The translations under genes were made by a program, and so were the position numbers. DNA of 64,000 bases, taken from the NCBI RefSeq assembly GCF_003597395.2, contig NC_133773.1:147793272-147857271 (forward strand), given 5' to 3'. Shown here one piece after another: positions 11,101-23,100 of this stretch. Every line of letters begins with the position of its first letter. Positions within the stretch are counted from its first letter, which is position 1. The notes beneath the pieces were generated by a model. It did no database searches and had not been told where the DNA came from. It saw only the letters and a list, made by a program, of their open reading frames with translations. This DNA comes from Chelonoidis abingdonii (Eukaryota > Chordata > Testudines > Testudinidae).

Positions 11101-14100
11101 CTGTCCTGTGCACCACTCAGCAATTAGTGGTGGACTTAACAATTTAAAATAAAAAAGGGGGGTGCGAGTGCTAAGTACACCAGAAGCAGGAAGCCTGTCC
11201 AGTCACTGGGGCCACTGAACGATCGAGGTGCTACAGGTTTTAGAGTAGCAGCCGTGTTAGTCTATAGCCGCAAAAAGAACAGGCGTACTTGTGTCACCCT
11301 AGAGACTAACACATTTATTTATGCTCAGATAAATTTGTTAGTCTCTAAGGTGCCACAAGTACTCCTGTTCTTTTTTCGAGGTGCTACAGGAGCACTCAAT
11401 GGAGACAAGGCCATTGTGGAGAAGCTAAATGAATTCTTTGCTTTGATCTTTGCTGCAGAAGATTTGGGGGAGAGCCTCACACCTGAGCCATTCTTGTTTG
11501 GTGACAAATCTGAGGAACTGTCCAAGACTGAGGTGTCATTAGAGAAAGTTTTGGAAAAAATTGATGAATTAGTAATAAGTCAGCAGGACCAGATGGTATT
11601 CACCCAAGAACTCAAATGTGAAATTGCAGAAGTAACGACTGTGGTGTATAACCTATTGCTTAAATCAGCTTCTGGATGATAGCTAATGTGACACCAATTT
11701 TTAGAAAAGGATCCCAGATGTGATCCCAGCAATTAGAGGCTGGTAAGGTTCAGTACCAGGCAAATTATGAAACTATAGTGAAGAACAGAATTATAGGGGA
11801 CACAGATAATGACATTATTTTGGGGAAGATTCAACATTTCTTTTGTATAGGGAAATCGTGTCTCACCAATTTATTAGAAATTCCTTGAGAGAGTCAACAA
11901 GCATGTCGATAAGCATGATCCAGTGGATATAGACTCTCAGAAAGCCTCGAACAGGGTCCTTCACCAAAGTCTCTTAGCCAAAATAGAGAGTCCTGGGATA
12001 AGAAGGATGGTCCTCTTATGGATCAGTAACTGGTTAAAAGACAGGAATCAAAGGGCAGGAATAAATGGTCAGTTTTCAGAATGGAGAGAGGTAAATAGTG
12101 GTGTCCCTGGGGTCTGTACTGGGACCAGTGCTGTTCAGCATATTCATAAATGATCCGGAAAAAGGGGTAAATAGCAAGGTGGCAAAACTACTCGAGAGTT
12201 AAGCCCAAAGCTGACTGGGACGAGTTACAGAGGGATCTCACAAAACTGGGTAACTGTGCAATACAATGGCAGATGAAATTCAGTGTTGATAAATGGAAAG
12301 TAATGCACCTTGGAAAACATCTCAATGATATATAACAAGTGAGGGGGTCTAAATTAGCTATTACTACTTAAGAAAGAGATCTTGGAGTCATTGTGGATAG
12401 TTCTCTGAAAACATCCGCTCAATGTGCAGCGGCAGTCAAAAAAGTGAACAATGTTAGGAACATTAGGAAAGAGATATTTTCTGTCTTACTAGCTATCATA
12501 ATGCCTCTCTATAAAGCCATGACATGCCCACACCTTAAATATTGCATGTAGTTCTGGTTGCCCCATCTCAAAAAAGATATATTGGAACTGGAAAAAGTAG
12601 AGAGAAGGGCCACAAAAATTATTAGGGTTATGGAACAGCTTCCATATGAGGAGAGAGGAAAAAGACTGGGACTGTTCAGCTTGGAAAAGAGATGATTGGG
12701 AGGTGGGGGGGATATGATAGAGGTCATCAGTTATGTGGAGAACATGGATAGGGAACATGTGAATCAGGAAATTAATAGGCAGTAGGTTTAAAACATAAGG
12801 GAGTACTTCTTCACACAACACATAGTGAACCTGTGGAACTTGTTGGCAGCTGCCAGGGGATGTTGAAGGCCAAAACTGTAACTACGTTCAAAAAAAGAAT
12901 TAGAGAAGTTTGTGGAGGATGGGCCATCAGTGGCTATTAGCCCAGGTGGTCGGGGATGCAAGCCCGTGCTCTGGGTAAGCCTCTCACTGCCAAAAGCTGG
13001 GACTGGATGACAGGGGATGGATCGTTCGACGGTTGCCCTGTTTTGTTCACTCCTTCTGAAGCATCTGGCATTGGCCACTGTCAGAGACAAGATATGGGGC
13101 TAGGTGGACTGTTAGTCTGACTCAATATTGCCGTTCTTACGTAGTGATCTCCGACTACGAACCCAGAGCGCTCCCCTCTTGCCCTGGGCTGCATAGGAGC
13201 AAGGATCAGTAGATCCTGTTGGTTTTGTGCCCTGCCCTTGAAGGGCAATAAACTCTGGCTCCATAGGAGCAAAGGAGTGCAGGTTGTAGCAATGGGGGAT
13301 CCCCCCTCAAGAACGTTCTGCCTATCTGACACCTCCATCTGTTGCAGAGGCTGTTGTAGGGGCTGTTGGCTCAAGCGTCTCAGTTGCTGGGGTAGATACC
13401 AGGGGGGGCAGGGCCTGTCCGAGGCAGCAGGAGCCAGCCCCGGGATGCAGGAGTCTGGGGCCTGGGACCTGAGGTGCAACAGGAGACCACAACCTGTGAT
13501 ATAACTGGCTCCCCAGCCCAGGACACATCTCTATGTGCTGAGATCGTGCAGCACCTGCCCCAGCCCCCTTGTCCCTCCCCAGCCTAGTCTGAAGCTGTGA
13601 CTATGCGTGGTGCTGATGGGGGCTCTGGCGGCTTATGTGGGTTTCATTCTCCCCTGCCCCTCCCCCGGCTCTCATGCTGGGTGCCTGATGATTTGGGGAA
13701 GTTTGGCAGGAAGCAAGTGAGGACACAGATACTTCCTCTTCCTGTCCCGAGAGTCAGCAGCAGGGATAGGAGGGGGCAGGGAGTGTAGGGGGGAGGGCGG
13801 GGAGTGTGGGATGTGTGACACAATGAGCCAGAGAAGCCTTGAGATCCTGCCCCATCTGCAGGCTGGGGCTGGGGGCATGACTGGGAGCTCCTGTGCAGGG
13901 AGGGCTATGGAACACGGTTCCCTGGGGGGTGTTCCTCCTTGCCCAATGTGGGGTTGGTTCGGGGGCTGGAGCTCCTTCTCCGTGGGTCAGTTAGAGGCTA
14001 GGAAGGGTCAGGATCAGGGTGGCCCTCTGGAGAGAGGGGAAGTGCTGACCATCCCCAAAGGTCCAGACCCAGGGCCTGTGCAGCTGGTGCCACTCTGCCA

Positions 14101-17100
14101 ACCTCCTGGAGGCTGCTGTGCTGTGCTGTGTTGGACCGGGTAGGGAGCTTGTCCAGGAAAGAGCTGGGGTGCATGACACCACAGGGTGAGCTCCCCAGGC
14201 CGGGCACACCATGGCACTGCTGGAATTGGGGCCCTTCTCGCTGAGCAGGCTGGGTCTGTGTGGTGGGCAGATCTGCAACGGGGGAGCTGGATCCAGCAGG
14301 CCAAGTTCCTGCTGAGCCTCCCTGGCCGCACTTAGCTCCTGCGTGCACCAACCAGAGTTCCTGCTGGCTTGGACCTGGCAAACCCAGCGCACGCAGTCTG
14401 AGCCCGGGCATAAGCACTGCTACTTGCCATGCGTGGAGAGAGATTCCTTCTTCGCTCAACTCTGCGAGGATAGTTCCCCACCCCCCCGGCCAGCATCCCG
14501 CCTGCCCCTCCTCCATCACCCCAGTCCAGCGCCCTTCCTCCATCGCCCCAGTCTAGTGCCCTGCCTGCCCCTCCCCCATCGCCCCGGTCCAGCACTCCGC
14601 CTGCCCCTCCTCCATCCCCCTAATCCAGCATCCCTCCCCCATAGCCTTGGTCCGAAGCCCCACCTGCCCCTCCCCCATTGTCCTGGTCCAGCACCCTGCC
14701 TGCCCCTCCTCCATCCCTCTAATCCAGCATCACTCCCCCATAGCCTTGGTCCAACGCCCCACCTGCCCCTCCCCCATTGTCCTGGTCCAGCACTCTGCCT
14801 GCCCCTCCTCCATCCCCCTAATCCAGCATCCCTCCCCCATTGCCCTGGTCCAATGCCCCACCTGCCCCTCCCCCATTGCCCTGGTCCAGCGCCCCTCCCC
14901 CATTGCCCCAGTCCAGCACCCCACCTGCCCCTCTCCAGTTGCTCCAGTCCAGCACCCCGCCTGCCCCTCCCCTATCGCTTCAGTCCAGCTCTTGTGCCTT
15001 TATCTGATCTCTCTGAAGAAGCCTCTCCAGAGCTGAGGCCTCCGGCACCTGCCCCATGCAGGTCCATGGCTGGTCATTTTGGGAACCAGCTGGTGGGGCT
15101 GGGGAAATGTTGCTGCCTGCAGTTCCTGGCAGCCAGGAGGAGTGTGTGTCAGCCCGTGGCTCCCTGTCCCTGCCAGCTCAGAGGGCCTTGGGATTGAATC
15201 CTGCTGTGCTCCACATGGAGCTCAAGTTCTGCTTCAGGCTGGAATCTCCTCATGACTTGAGTGTGAGCTGCTCTCCCAGCCAGACTTGCACCAAGAGTGA
15301 GGGAGTCCTTACCCCATACAGACGGGTTACAGACCTTTGTGTCTGGGTGTGGGGGGCAGAGGCCATTGTGCTGACCATGCTATGATGCCTTTGCAGAGAT
15401 GGAAGAAGAACTGGTTTGTGCTGTACCCAGCCAGCCAACACGGGGTTGCCCGCCTGGAGTTCTTTGACTGCAAGGACCCAGGGGCCCCAGCTGAGAAACT
15501 CAGCACCAAGCGGCTGGACAAGAAGATCATCCGCCTGGCAGACTGTGTCAGCGTGGCGTCTGTGCCGGAGAGCGGCCCCAAGGACAGCACAGCTGTTTTC
15601 CGCCTGGAGACCAGTGACAGAAGTTACCTGTTTGCTGCAGAGAAGGAGCAGAGTGTGGAGTGGGTGAAGAAGCTGTGTGAGATCGCCTTTTCAGTGAGTA
15701 CTGCCAGGCGAGGGGGGCTGGGACATTCCCCTCTGCTCCCATTCATGCGTGGGGGGGGCGGTCCTGCTGCTCAAACCTCTTTTCTGGGAGCACACCCATT
15801 GTCCACCCATCAGGGCTATATGCCATGATGGGGACCCTCCCAGCCCATGCTCCCTTTCCCAGGAGAGGGGACCCTCAACATCTGCTGCCCCACGTCCATG
15901 AGGACCAGACCTGTGCTGCCTCTGGCCACAGTCATGTAAGCCTGGTGGCACGGGTGCCGGATGCCATCCTGTTGTGAGTGGTGTCCAAGGAGTGCCTGCT
16001 GGGGGAGACCCAGGGCCTTCTGTGACAATGCGGTTCTGGCGGGACCCAACTGAGAGTGCCAATTCAGGACCAATTGCTCAAACAGGGCAGTCACTGCCCA
16101 AGGCTGGGGTTTTTCCACCTCTAAGGCAAACCAAACCACAGACAAAAAGACTTTGGTTTCACAACATGGCTAACCACAGGTCACAGCATTCCTTAGACCC
16201 CAGTCTCATAATCAACCAGTCCGTCGTCCCTGGGATACAGTTATAAAAAAACCACACCCCGAAAAGGAAAACATTCTCTCGATCCCAAGAACAGCCCAGA
16301 CCAGTCAATACAATCAGATTACGACAAATCACACTGTTTGCATCCTTTAGAACTAAATGCAAATGTTAGTGCAAAGGAAAAAGATTAGAGATGAGAGCTA
16401 GAATTGGTTAAATGGAATCAATTACTACATTGATGGCAAAGTTTCTTAGTTCAGGTTGAGCATGATTGAGTAAACTGCAGAGTTAAACAGGCTCTGAGGA
16501 CATCTCCAGCTTGGATGGTCATCATCCCTTGTGTAGACTTCACTTGTAGAAACTCCCTCCAGAGGTAAGAAGCAGGATTGAAGACAAGATGGAGAAGAGG
16601 CATCAGCCTTATATAGGCTCTTCCAGGTGTAAGAACACTTCTTTGTTCTTACTGTGGAAAATTACAGCAAAATGGAGTCTGCAGTCACATGGGCAAGTTC
16701 CTGCACACCCTGCTGAATTACAAGGCGTATCTGCCTTCTCTCAGTGGATCAGTTGTGTAGCTGATGGTCCTTAATGGGCTATCAAGCAGGCTAGGCAGAG
16801 CTAACACCAACTTGTCTGGGGTGTCTCCCAGAATTACAGCACAAAGTTGCAGTACAGACAGTATAGAGCCAATACTCATAACTTCAACTACAAAATGATA
16901 CATACATATAGACAGCATAATCATAACCAGCAACTTATAACCTGGTCTTAGACACCTTATATGACCCCCTTTACATAAGATTTGGTGCCACTACAGGACC
17001 TTGGTTGTAAACCATGTTCTATATGGTCCCAGTTTATATCAATAACATCACACCTTCTGAGGGGTTTCCTCTCTGATCTCCCCATCCCTAGTGGCTGGTA

Positions 17101-20100
17101 GTAGCAGAGACCTTGCTGTGCTGGGGAGGGAGCCAGGAGTGTTTTGGGGTGTGGGTCACTGGGGAGCCCTGTGTACCAAGGAACATCATGCTGGGATAGA
17201 TGATCCTCCCTGTGTTGGGGATGCGCAAGCAAGATGCCCGTTCCATGGAGGTTTGGGCCAAGCTGCCCATCTGGATGTCCCCTCCGTACCCTGTGCCGTG
17301 CGGCCCCCCGGTGCCTGAAGCTCTGCCAGGCTCCATCTTCTGCTCCCCCTTCAATCTCTTTAGCCCACGGCTGCAGCCAGAAATAGTCTCTAGTGCCAAG
17401 CCAAGGCTGCAGCGTGGCATTTACAGCAGCATCCCCACTGCACCCTGCCTCGTCCTTGAAGAAATGGAAGCCGAGGCCCCAGGCTGAAGTGACTCCCTGA
17501 CCTCTCCCTGTAGGCCAGCAAAACAAACGTTTCCACTGCCTGCCTGGACAGCCATAACTGAGCCCTGAACACTGGCAGCTGCTCCTCTGTCCCCTGGGTG
17601 GGCTCTCAGCGTGCGTCCTCAGATGTCAGACCTTGTGTTGTCACTTCTCCTGGGGTGAAATTTGGCAGGTCTCCCACTCTTATGCACGCTACTGCAGCGC
17701 AAGGCCTGGTCTATTAATTCTGCTTATCCAGTAGGTTGGCTGGGGGGAGCACCTGCGGTTCTCCCTTCGGGGATCTGTGACCAGCAGTGAATACCGAGAC
17801 CAGACAGCCTGCTTAGGAAGAGAACATTAGAGAACAAGGGGGGGTTAAAACAACAATCTGCATGTGTGCGTCTTGTCTAAATTCTGCCCATCTTGTAATG
17901 CTGAGCTAGACAGGCCTAGGGTTTCCAGACAGCTCATGAGGTCCTTGTCTCCCTCTCGTTCCCCCCAGCACCCATCTCCCCTCCCTGCCAGAGAGGGAGA
18001 CGCCCTTTTTAAACCCTGCTGCAGCCTTTGTGTGTTTGTCTGGGTTCCCAGCTTTGGCCCTTCTGGACAAAACCAGCTTTGAGGTTGAGCGGGATGGAGG
18101 AAAAACCTTCAAAGCTAATGGGTTGGGTATTGTCCCTTAACAGCCATCAAGTGAGAGGTAGTTTATCCTGAGCCGTTCTTCTTCCTCACCGCCAGCTGTG
18201 CTTACAGTGCCCCATTTAACTACAGTCATATTCCAGTAGCCTGCTTATCAATTATCGCAGAGCAGTGCTACTTCACCCCGGTACTCCATTCACACAGGGA
18301 TTTGCGGTCACTTCTGGGTTAGGGAGCTGCATTCTGGGAAGCAGTGACTCGGAAAAAGGTTTAGGGGTCAGTGTGAACAAGCACAGAACATGAATTCCCA
18401 GTGCGCTGCTGTGGCCAACCAGCTGATGGGATCTGTGGATGTGAAAGAGGGGGGCAGGGAGACAGCACTGGAGAGGCCAGTGTGGGAACACGGTGTCAGT
18501 TCTGACATTCACGTATTAAAAAGAAGCTTGAAAAACTGGAGAGGTTACAGAGAAGAGCCACAAAAATTATTTGAGGGCTCGAGAAAATGCCTCTCCATGA
18601 GAGATTTAAGCTAAACGAGTTAAGCTCATCAAGTCTTTCACTGCAAGGCATGTTTTGACATCCAGATTGGAGGCCTTTCTGGAGGATGATTTGGCCAAGC
18701 ACAAGTGACTGGGCTCAGCAGAAGGCTGGGTAACTGGGTGATGTGTAATGGCCAGTGATACACAGGAGGTCAGACGTGATGATCTAATGGGCCAATCTGG
18801 CCTTTGTCCCCGAGAATCAAGCCCTAGGAGTGATATTGATCCGCAGACACTACAGCAGCTTGGCCCCCAGGAATATTAAACACTTGGCGGTCCAATCCCA
18901 TGTGCCACAACCTAGAGCAGTAGTGTTCAGCACACACACGGAGCCTGGCTTATGCAGTTAGTCACCTGTGCATTACTGTTAACACTGGAACAAACCGTCC
19001 CCCTTAGTGCAGTCCCTGTGCCTGTCACCATGGTGCGCAGGGTTTCTCCAGAGCAGGGACCTCTGTGCTTGTGGGGTGACACCCACAGCCTTGCCCCTGT
19101 GCAAACCCCTGACAAGAGACCTTGCTGCAAAATGGGGCTCTCCCACTGCCACTAGCATGTGAGCTGCACTTTCAGTTCTCCATATGTTGAATTAGAAACA
19201 CTCGCTTCCCCTCTGAGCAGCAGGGACTGTTTACAGTGGTGCTGGGAATGTCTCTCTGCGTGGGCAGGAACTGGGCAATGTCAGGGTGTTTGTGAGCCCG
19301 CCTGGGGTTTCCATTTCTCACTTGTGTTGGGGTCCCTCGTGCTGAGCCACAGGGAGTGAACTCAGCTTGCCCTGAATAGAGTCCCTCAGGAAACCACCTC
19401 AACACGTTGCTCCCGAGCCTGCACTTGCATTTGGCCTTGGGGAAGAGAAGCCATTGCCCAGGGTTGTGCTGGGCTCTGCTGGAGAGTGGTGACAGGCACT
19501 AGTACAGTGGACACCATCTCCTCCAGCTGGTTCACTCAGGCAGCTCGGCACCCCCTCGGGGCGGCTGTGTCAGAAGCCGAAGAGAGGTGCAGTCATGTTG
19601 GATCTCGCCTGTATCCAAAGCCAGAAGGTCACGTTTTAGTGCCACCAGTGTTGCTGCTGTATCCGATGGAAGCCTGGCCTGTGCTGGCAGACGGCCCGCT
19701 GGAGCCAGGCTGTCAGCACTGTGGAATGCGCTGGGACATGGCCGGGGAAAGATTCTTTGTTACTCGTTTGGCTCATGATCTGGGTCACACATGATACTCA
19801 AACCTCCCCCATGTCCTGCTGCATGGCCGGGTCTCTGCAAGCGCTCTGCGAGGAGCAGCCTCTTCCATCCCACTCTGCTTCCGATCAGCCTCGGCCCAGA
19901 TTCCTCCTCTTTGCTGCTGACTTGTGTGGGATGGGAGGCTGGGTGTATGGAAAAGCTCTAGTCCCTCAGGACCAGGCTGGGGGGCTTTGAGGTAAACCAG
20001 GATGTGTGGTGGGACTGGAGTAGTGAGGCCGGTTGTGAGGTGAACCATGCGCAGGAGCGGGGCTGGCTGCAAGGCAGCCGATGAGGGGCAGAGTGGGCTG

Positions 20101-23100
20101 GCTGCGAGGCATCCGATGGGGGGTAGAGTGGAGCAGCTGTGAAACGGTCTGTGGGGGACAGGGGGCTGGTTGTGAGGTGGCCTATGGGGGAGAGGGAGGG
20201 CTGGCTGTGAGGAGTCCAGTGAGCAGGAAGAGGGGACGGGCTGTGAGGCAGTCTGTGGAGTGGCGAGGTGGAGCCAGCCATGAGGCAACCCCTGGGGTGG
20301 GGAATGGGGCCAGCTGTCAGGCGGACCATGTGGGGGCAAGAGAGCTGGCTGAGGTGACCCATGGGGAGGGGCTGGCTGTGAGGTTGCCTGTAGGGGGCAG
20401 GGGGGCCCGGCCATCAGGTGGCCCGTGGGGAGAGGAGGGTGAGCTGGCCGTGAGGCGGCCCATGGGGGCAGAGTGGGCCAGCTGTGAGGTGGCCTGTAGG
20501 GGGCAAGGGGGGACCTGTGAGGTGAGCCGCGGGGTTGGGAGGGGGAGACTGGTTGTGAGGCAGTCCCGGGGGAGGGAGGGGAGACCAGCAGGGGGCTGGC
20601 TGTGAGGTGAACCATGGGGTAGGGGGGTGGGACTGGTTGCGAGGTGTCCCAGGGGGAGCGGGGGTCTGGCTGTGAGGCGGCCCATGGGGTACAGATGGGG
20701 GGCTGGCTGTGAGATGGGGCAGAGAGGGCTGAGGAGGGCCGGTAAGGTGGCTCTTGGGGGATGGGGCGCGGGCGGGAGGGCTGTGAGGCAGCCTGTGGGA
20801 GGGGAGGGAGGACCTGTGAGGTGATCCGTGGGGTCGGGAGCAGGGGGACTGGTTGTGAGGCAGCCCATGGGGGGGGGAGAGGGGGTTGGCTGTGAGGCGG
20901 CCCGTGGGGTATGGATGGGGGGCTGGCTGTGAGGCAGCCTGTGGGGGATTGGGTGGCTGGCTGTGAGATGGACCAGGGAGGACCAGTCATAAGGTGGCTC
21001 TTGGGGGGCACTGGCTGTGAGGCAGCCCATAGGGGGCAAAGTGGGCTGGCTGTGAGGTGGCCCATGGGGTGGGGAGTGGGGCTGACTGTGAGGCGGCCCA
21101 TGGGGGAGCAGGGGGACCAGCTGCAAGGCAGCCTGTGGTGGGCAGTGGGGATGGCTGTGAGGTGGCCCGTGGGGGCTAGGGGGACTAGCTGGGAGTATGA
21201 TTCTGGGTGCTGATGCCTCTCTTGCTTTGCAGGGGATCTCCACCAATGGAGCCCGGCCTGGGTGCAGCAAGGAGTCTGACACGGGGGCGCTAGCCCTGGA
21301 GATGGCAGTGAACTCGATTTACTACTCGCGGGAAGAAGGTAGGGCCTGTCCTGCCCTTGGCTGCTCCCCTGGCGTCCTGGGTTTGTTTCCAGCATGGGCC
21401 TGCAGGGGAGCCTGCAGCCCTCGCCGCCTGGCATGAAGCTGCCCTGTGGAGTCTTGTCCTTCGGGCAGGTGCCATGACCTGTCTCACTGGGCTGCGTCTG
21501 GAGCTGGGATGCCTCCCTCCTCCCCACAGTGCTTCACCCTGACCTGCACTCCTCGTAGCGGGCCCGTGTCGCTGGCCTGCCCCCATCTCTGTCCTGGGGG
21601 CTGGGTGTCGCTCCCTCCCCCCTTGGGGGCGGTGCATTTTCTGGTTTCCCCACTCTCCCCTTGGTGCAGGGGAAAGTAGGGCAGGGCTTGGATTCCTTGT
21701 CTTCACCCCGTACTGTCCGTGGTCCTGGCGGTGTCCCTGGTTTCCCTGTCCTGTCCTTGGGAGTTGAGGGTGCTGGCTTTTCTGCCCTGCCCCGTCCCTG
21801 TGAGTGACTGGCTTTCTCGGCAGTGAACGCTTTCTGGGTGACGGTGCAAAGGACGGAGGCGGCAGAGCGGTGTGCGCTGCATGGGTCCTACATGCTCAAA
21901 GCCGAGCAAGACAGCTTGATCCTCAAGGAACCCCGGACACAAGAAACTCTCTACACCTGGCCTTACAGGCTGCTCAGGAGATATGGCCGAGACAAGGTGG
22001 GTGGGGCAGGATCTGGGGTGAGCGCCTGGGCTCCAGCTGCCTTAATACCATCCCCTTAGCAAAAGGATGTTCTACTCCCCAGCCCACAAGCTGTCTGGCA
22101 CTAAAGGGTTGTTAAGCTGAAGTGCCGAGGCCTGACCTGGTGCGGCACTCCATGTGCAGCCTGACAGCAGCGGCCAAGGTGCCTGGTTAACATTTGCTGA
22201 GGGTTGGTTGTGCTGGGCGGGGTTCCTTCCTCCAGAGGCCCATGCTGTGACTGTCCCTGCCCCTCATCCTTCTCCCACCTGGCTGTGGCGACTGTGGAGT
22301 TTCTGGGTCCATCGTGCTTCACGCAGCTCCTGGCTCTGTGTCCTCGGCCCTGCTCGCCCAGAACGGGTGGGGAGGAAGTGGTTGCCTGAGAGAAGCTGCT
22401 TATAGAACTTGTGATGTAGCCTGTAGCTGAAGTGTGCTGCTGCTGTTTCCACCAGATCAACCAGAAGCGAACTGGAGACTGAGTGTGTCTGCTGAGTGGA
22501 GACACTGTGCGGAAGCACCTGAGCAGCTTCTCCTCCAAGCCTGAGAGATGCTGGGCATGAGCCAGAGGGCCAGGCTGGGGGACAGAAATGGCATAGCATG
22601 AGTGTGGTCGGGGGAAATAGACTGATTTCAAACTGCAAAATCTCATTCAGCAGATGCCCCATGTCCTGCCTCTACCCAGGCCCCCCTGCAGGGGATCAGC
22701 TCTCGGTGTGGTACTGAAATGGTGCCGCTCTCATGGCATGCTGGCTTGCTAGGGGATGCACCGAGGTGGCCCAGACTGTAGTGGTGCTGCAGAGAGGGAG
22801 CGGGGGTGGAGGGATCTGTGATGGGTTCCCCACGGAGTGGCACCTGGAACTGGGATACCACTGAGCCCCTCGATCCACTAGCCTGGGCTCACTTTACAGT
22901 GTCTATGTACTGCAGCTGCTGCAGCTAAGGAACTGCCCAGCTGCTCAAGTGCACTCCCCCCGCTGGAGCGTAAACCCAAAATGACACCGTCTTGCGCTGC
23001 ACAGAGATCTGTACAGCCCAAACTCATGAAATCCGCCCCCTTCCTCAATGTGGAGAACGATATGCAACAGGCTTCTGCCAAGGTTATGACTCCCACACAC

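Larger units (their letters stand above)
7857..15396 (+). other. DOK1: DOK1 intron 1
   Basis: GT at 7857 and AG at 15395-15396. The intron holds two CR1 copies with nested insertions, an unassigned stretch (10031-11149) and a minisatellite (about 14460-15000). Nothing else coding was recognised. The stretch 13146-14460 shows no recognised element. Confidence 0.85.
15694..21232 (+). other. DOK1: DOK1 intron 2
   Basis: GTGAGT at 15694 to AG at 21231-21232. It contains a solo LTR (16021-17052), an old CR1-like fragment (about 18310-18815) and a G-rich minisatellite that comes within about 45 bp of the acceptor. The stretches 17053-18309 and 18816-20030 hold no recognised element. Confidence 0.85.

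Noticed and set aside
14343..15197. 284-codon + strand open frame
   Set aside because: Repeat artefact over the intron 1 minisatellite, with no conserved residues.
19785..21527. 580-codon - strand open frame and its 321-codon overlap
   Set aside because: It covers the intron 2 minisatellite and runs over DOK1 exon 3 on the other strand. Composition follows the repeat unit.
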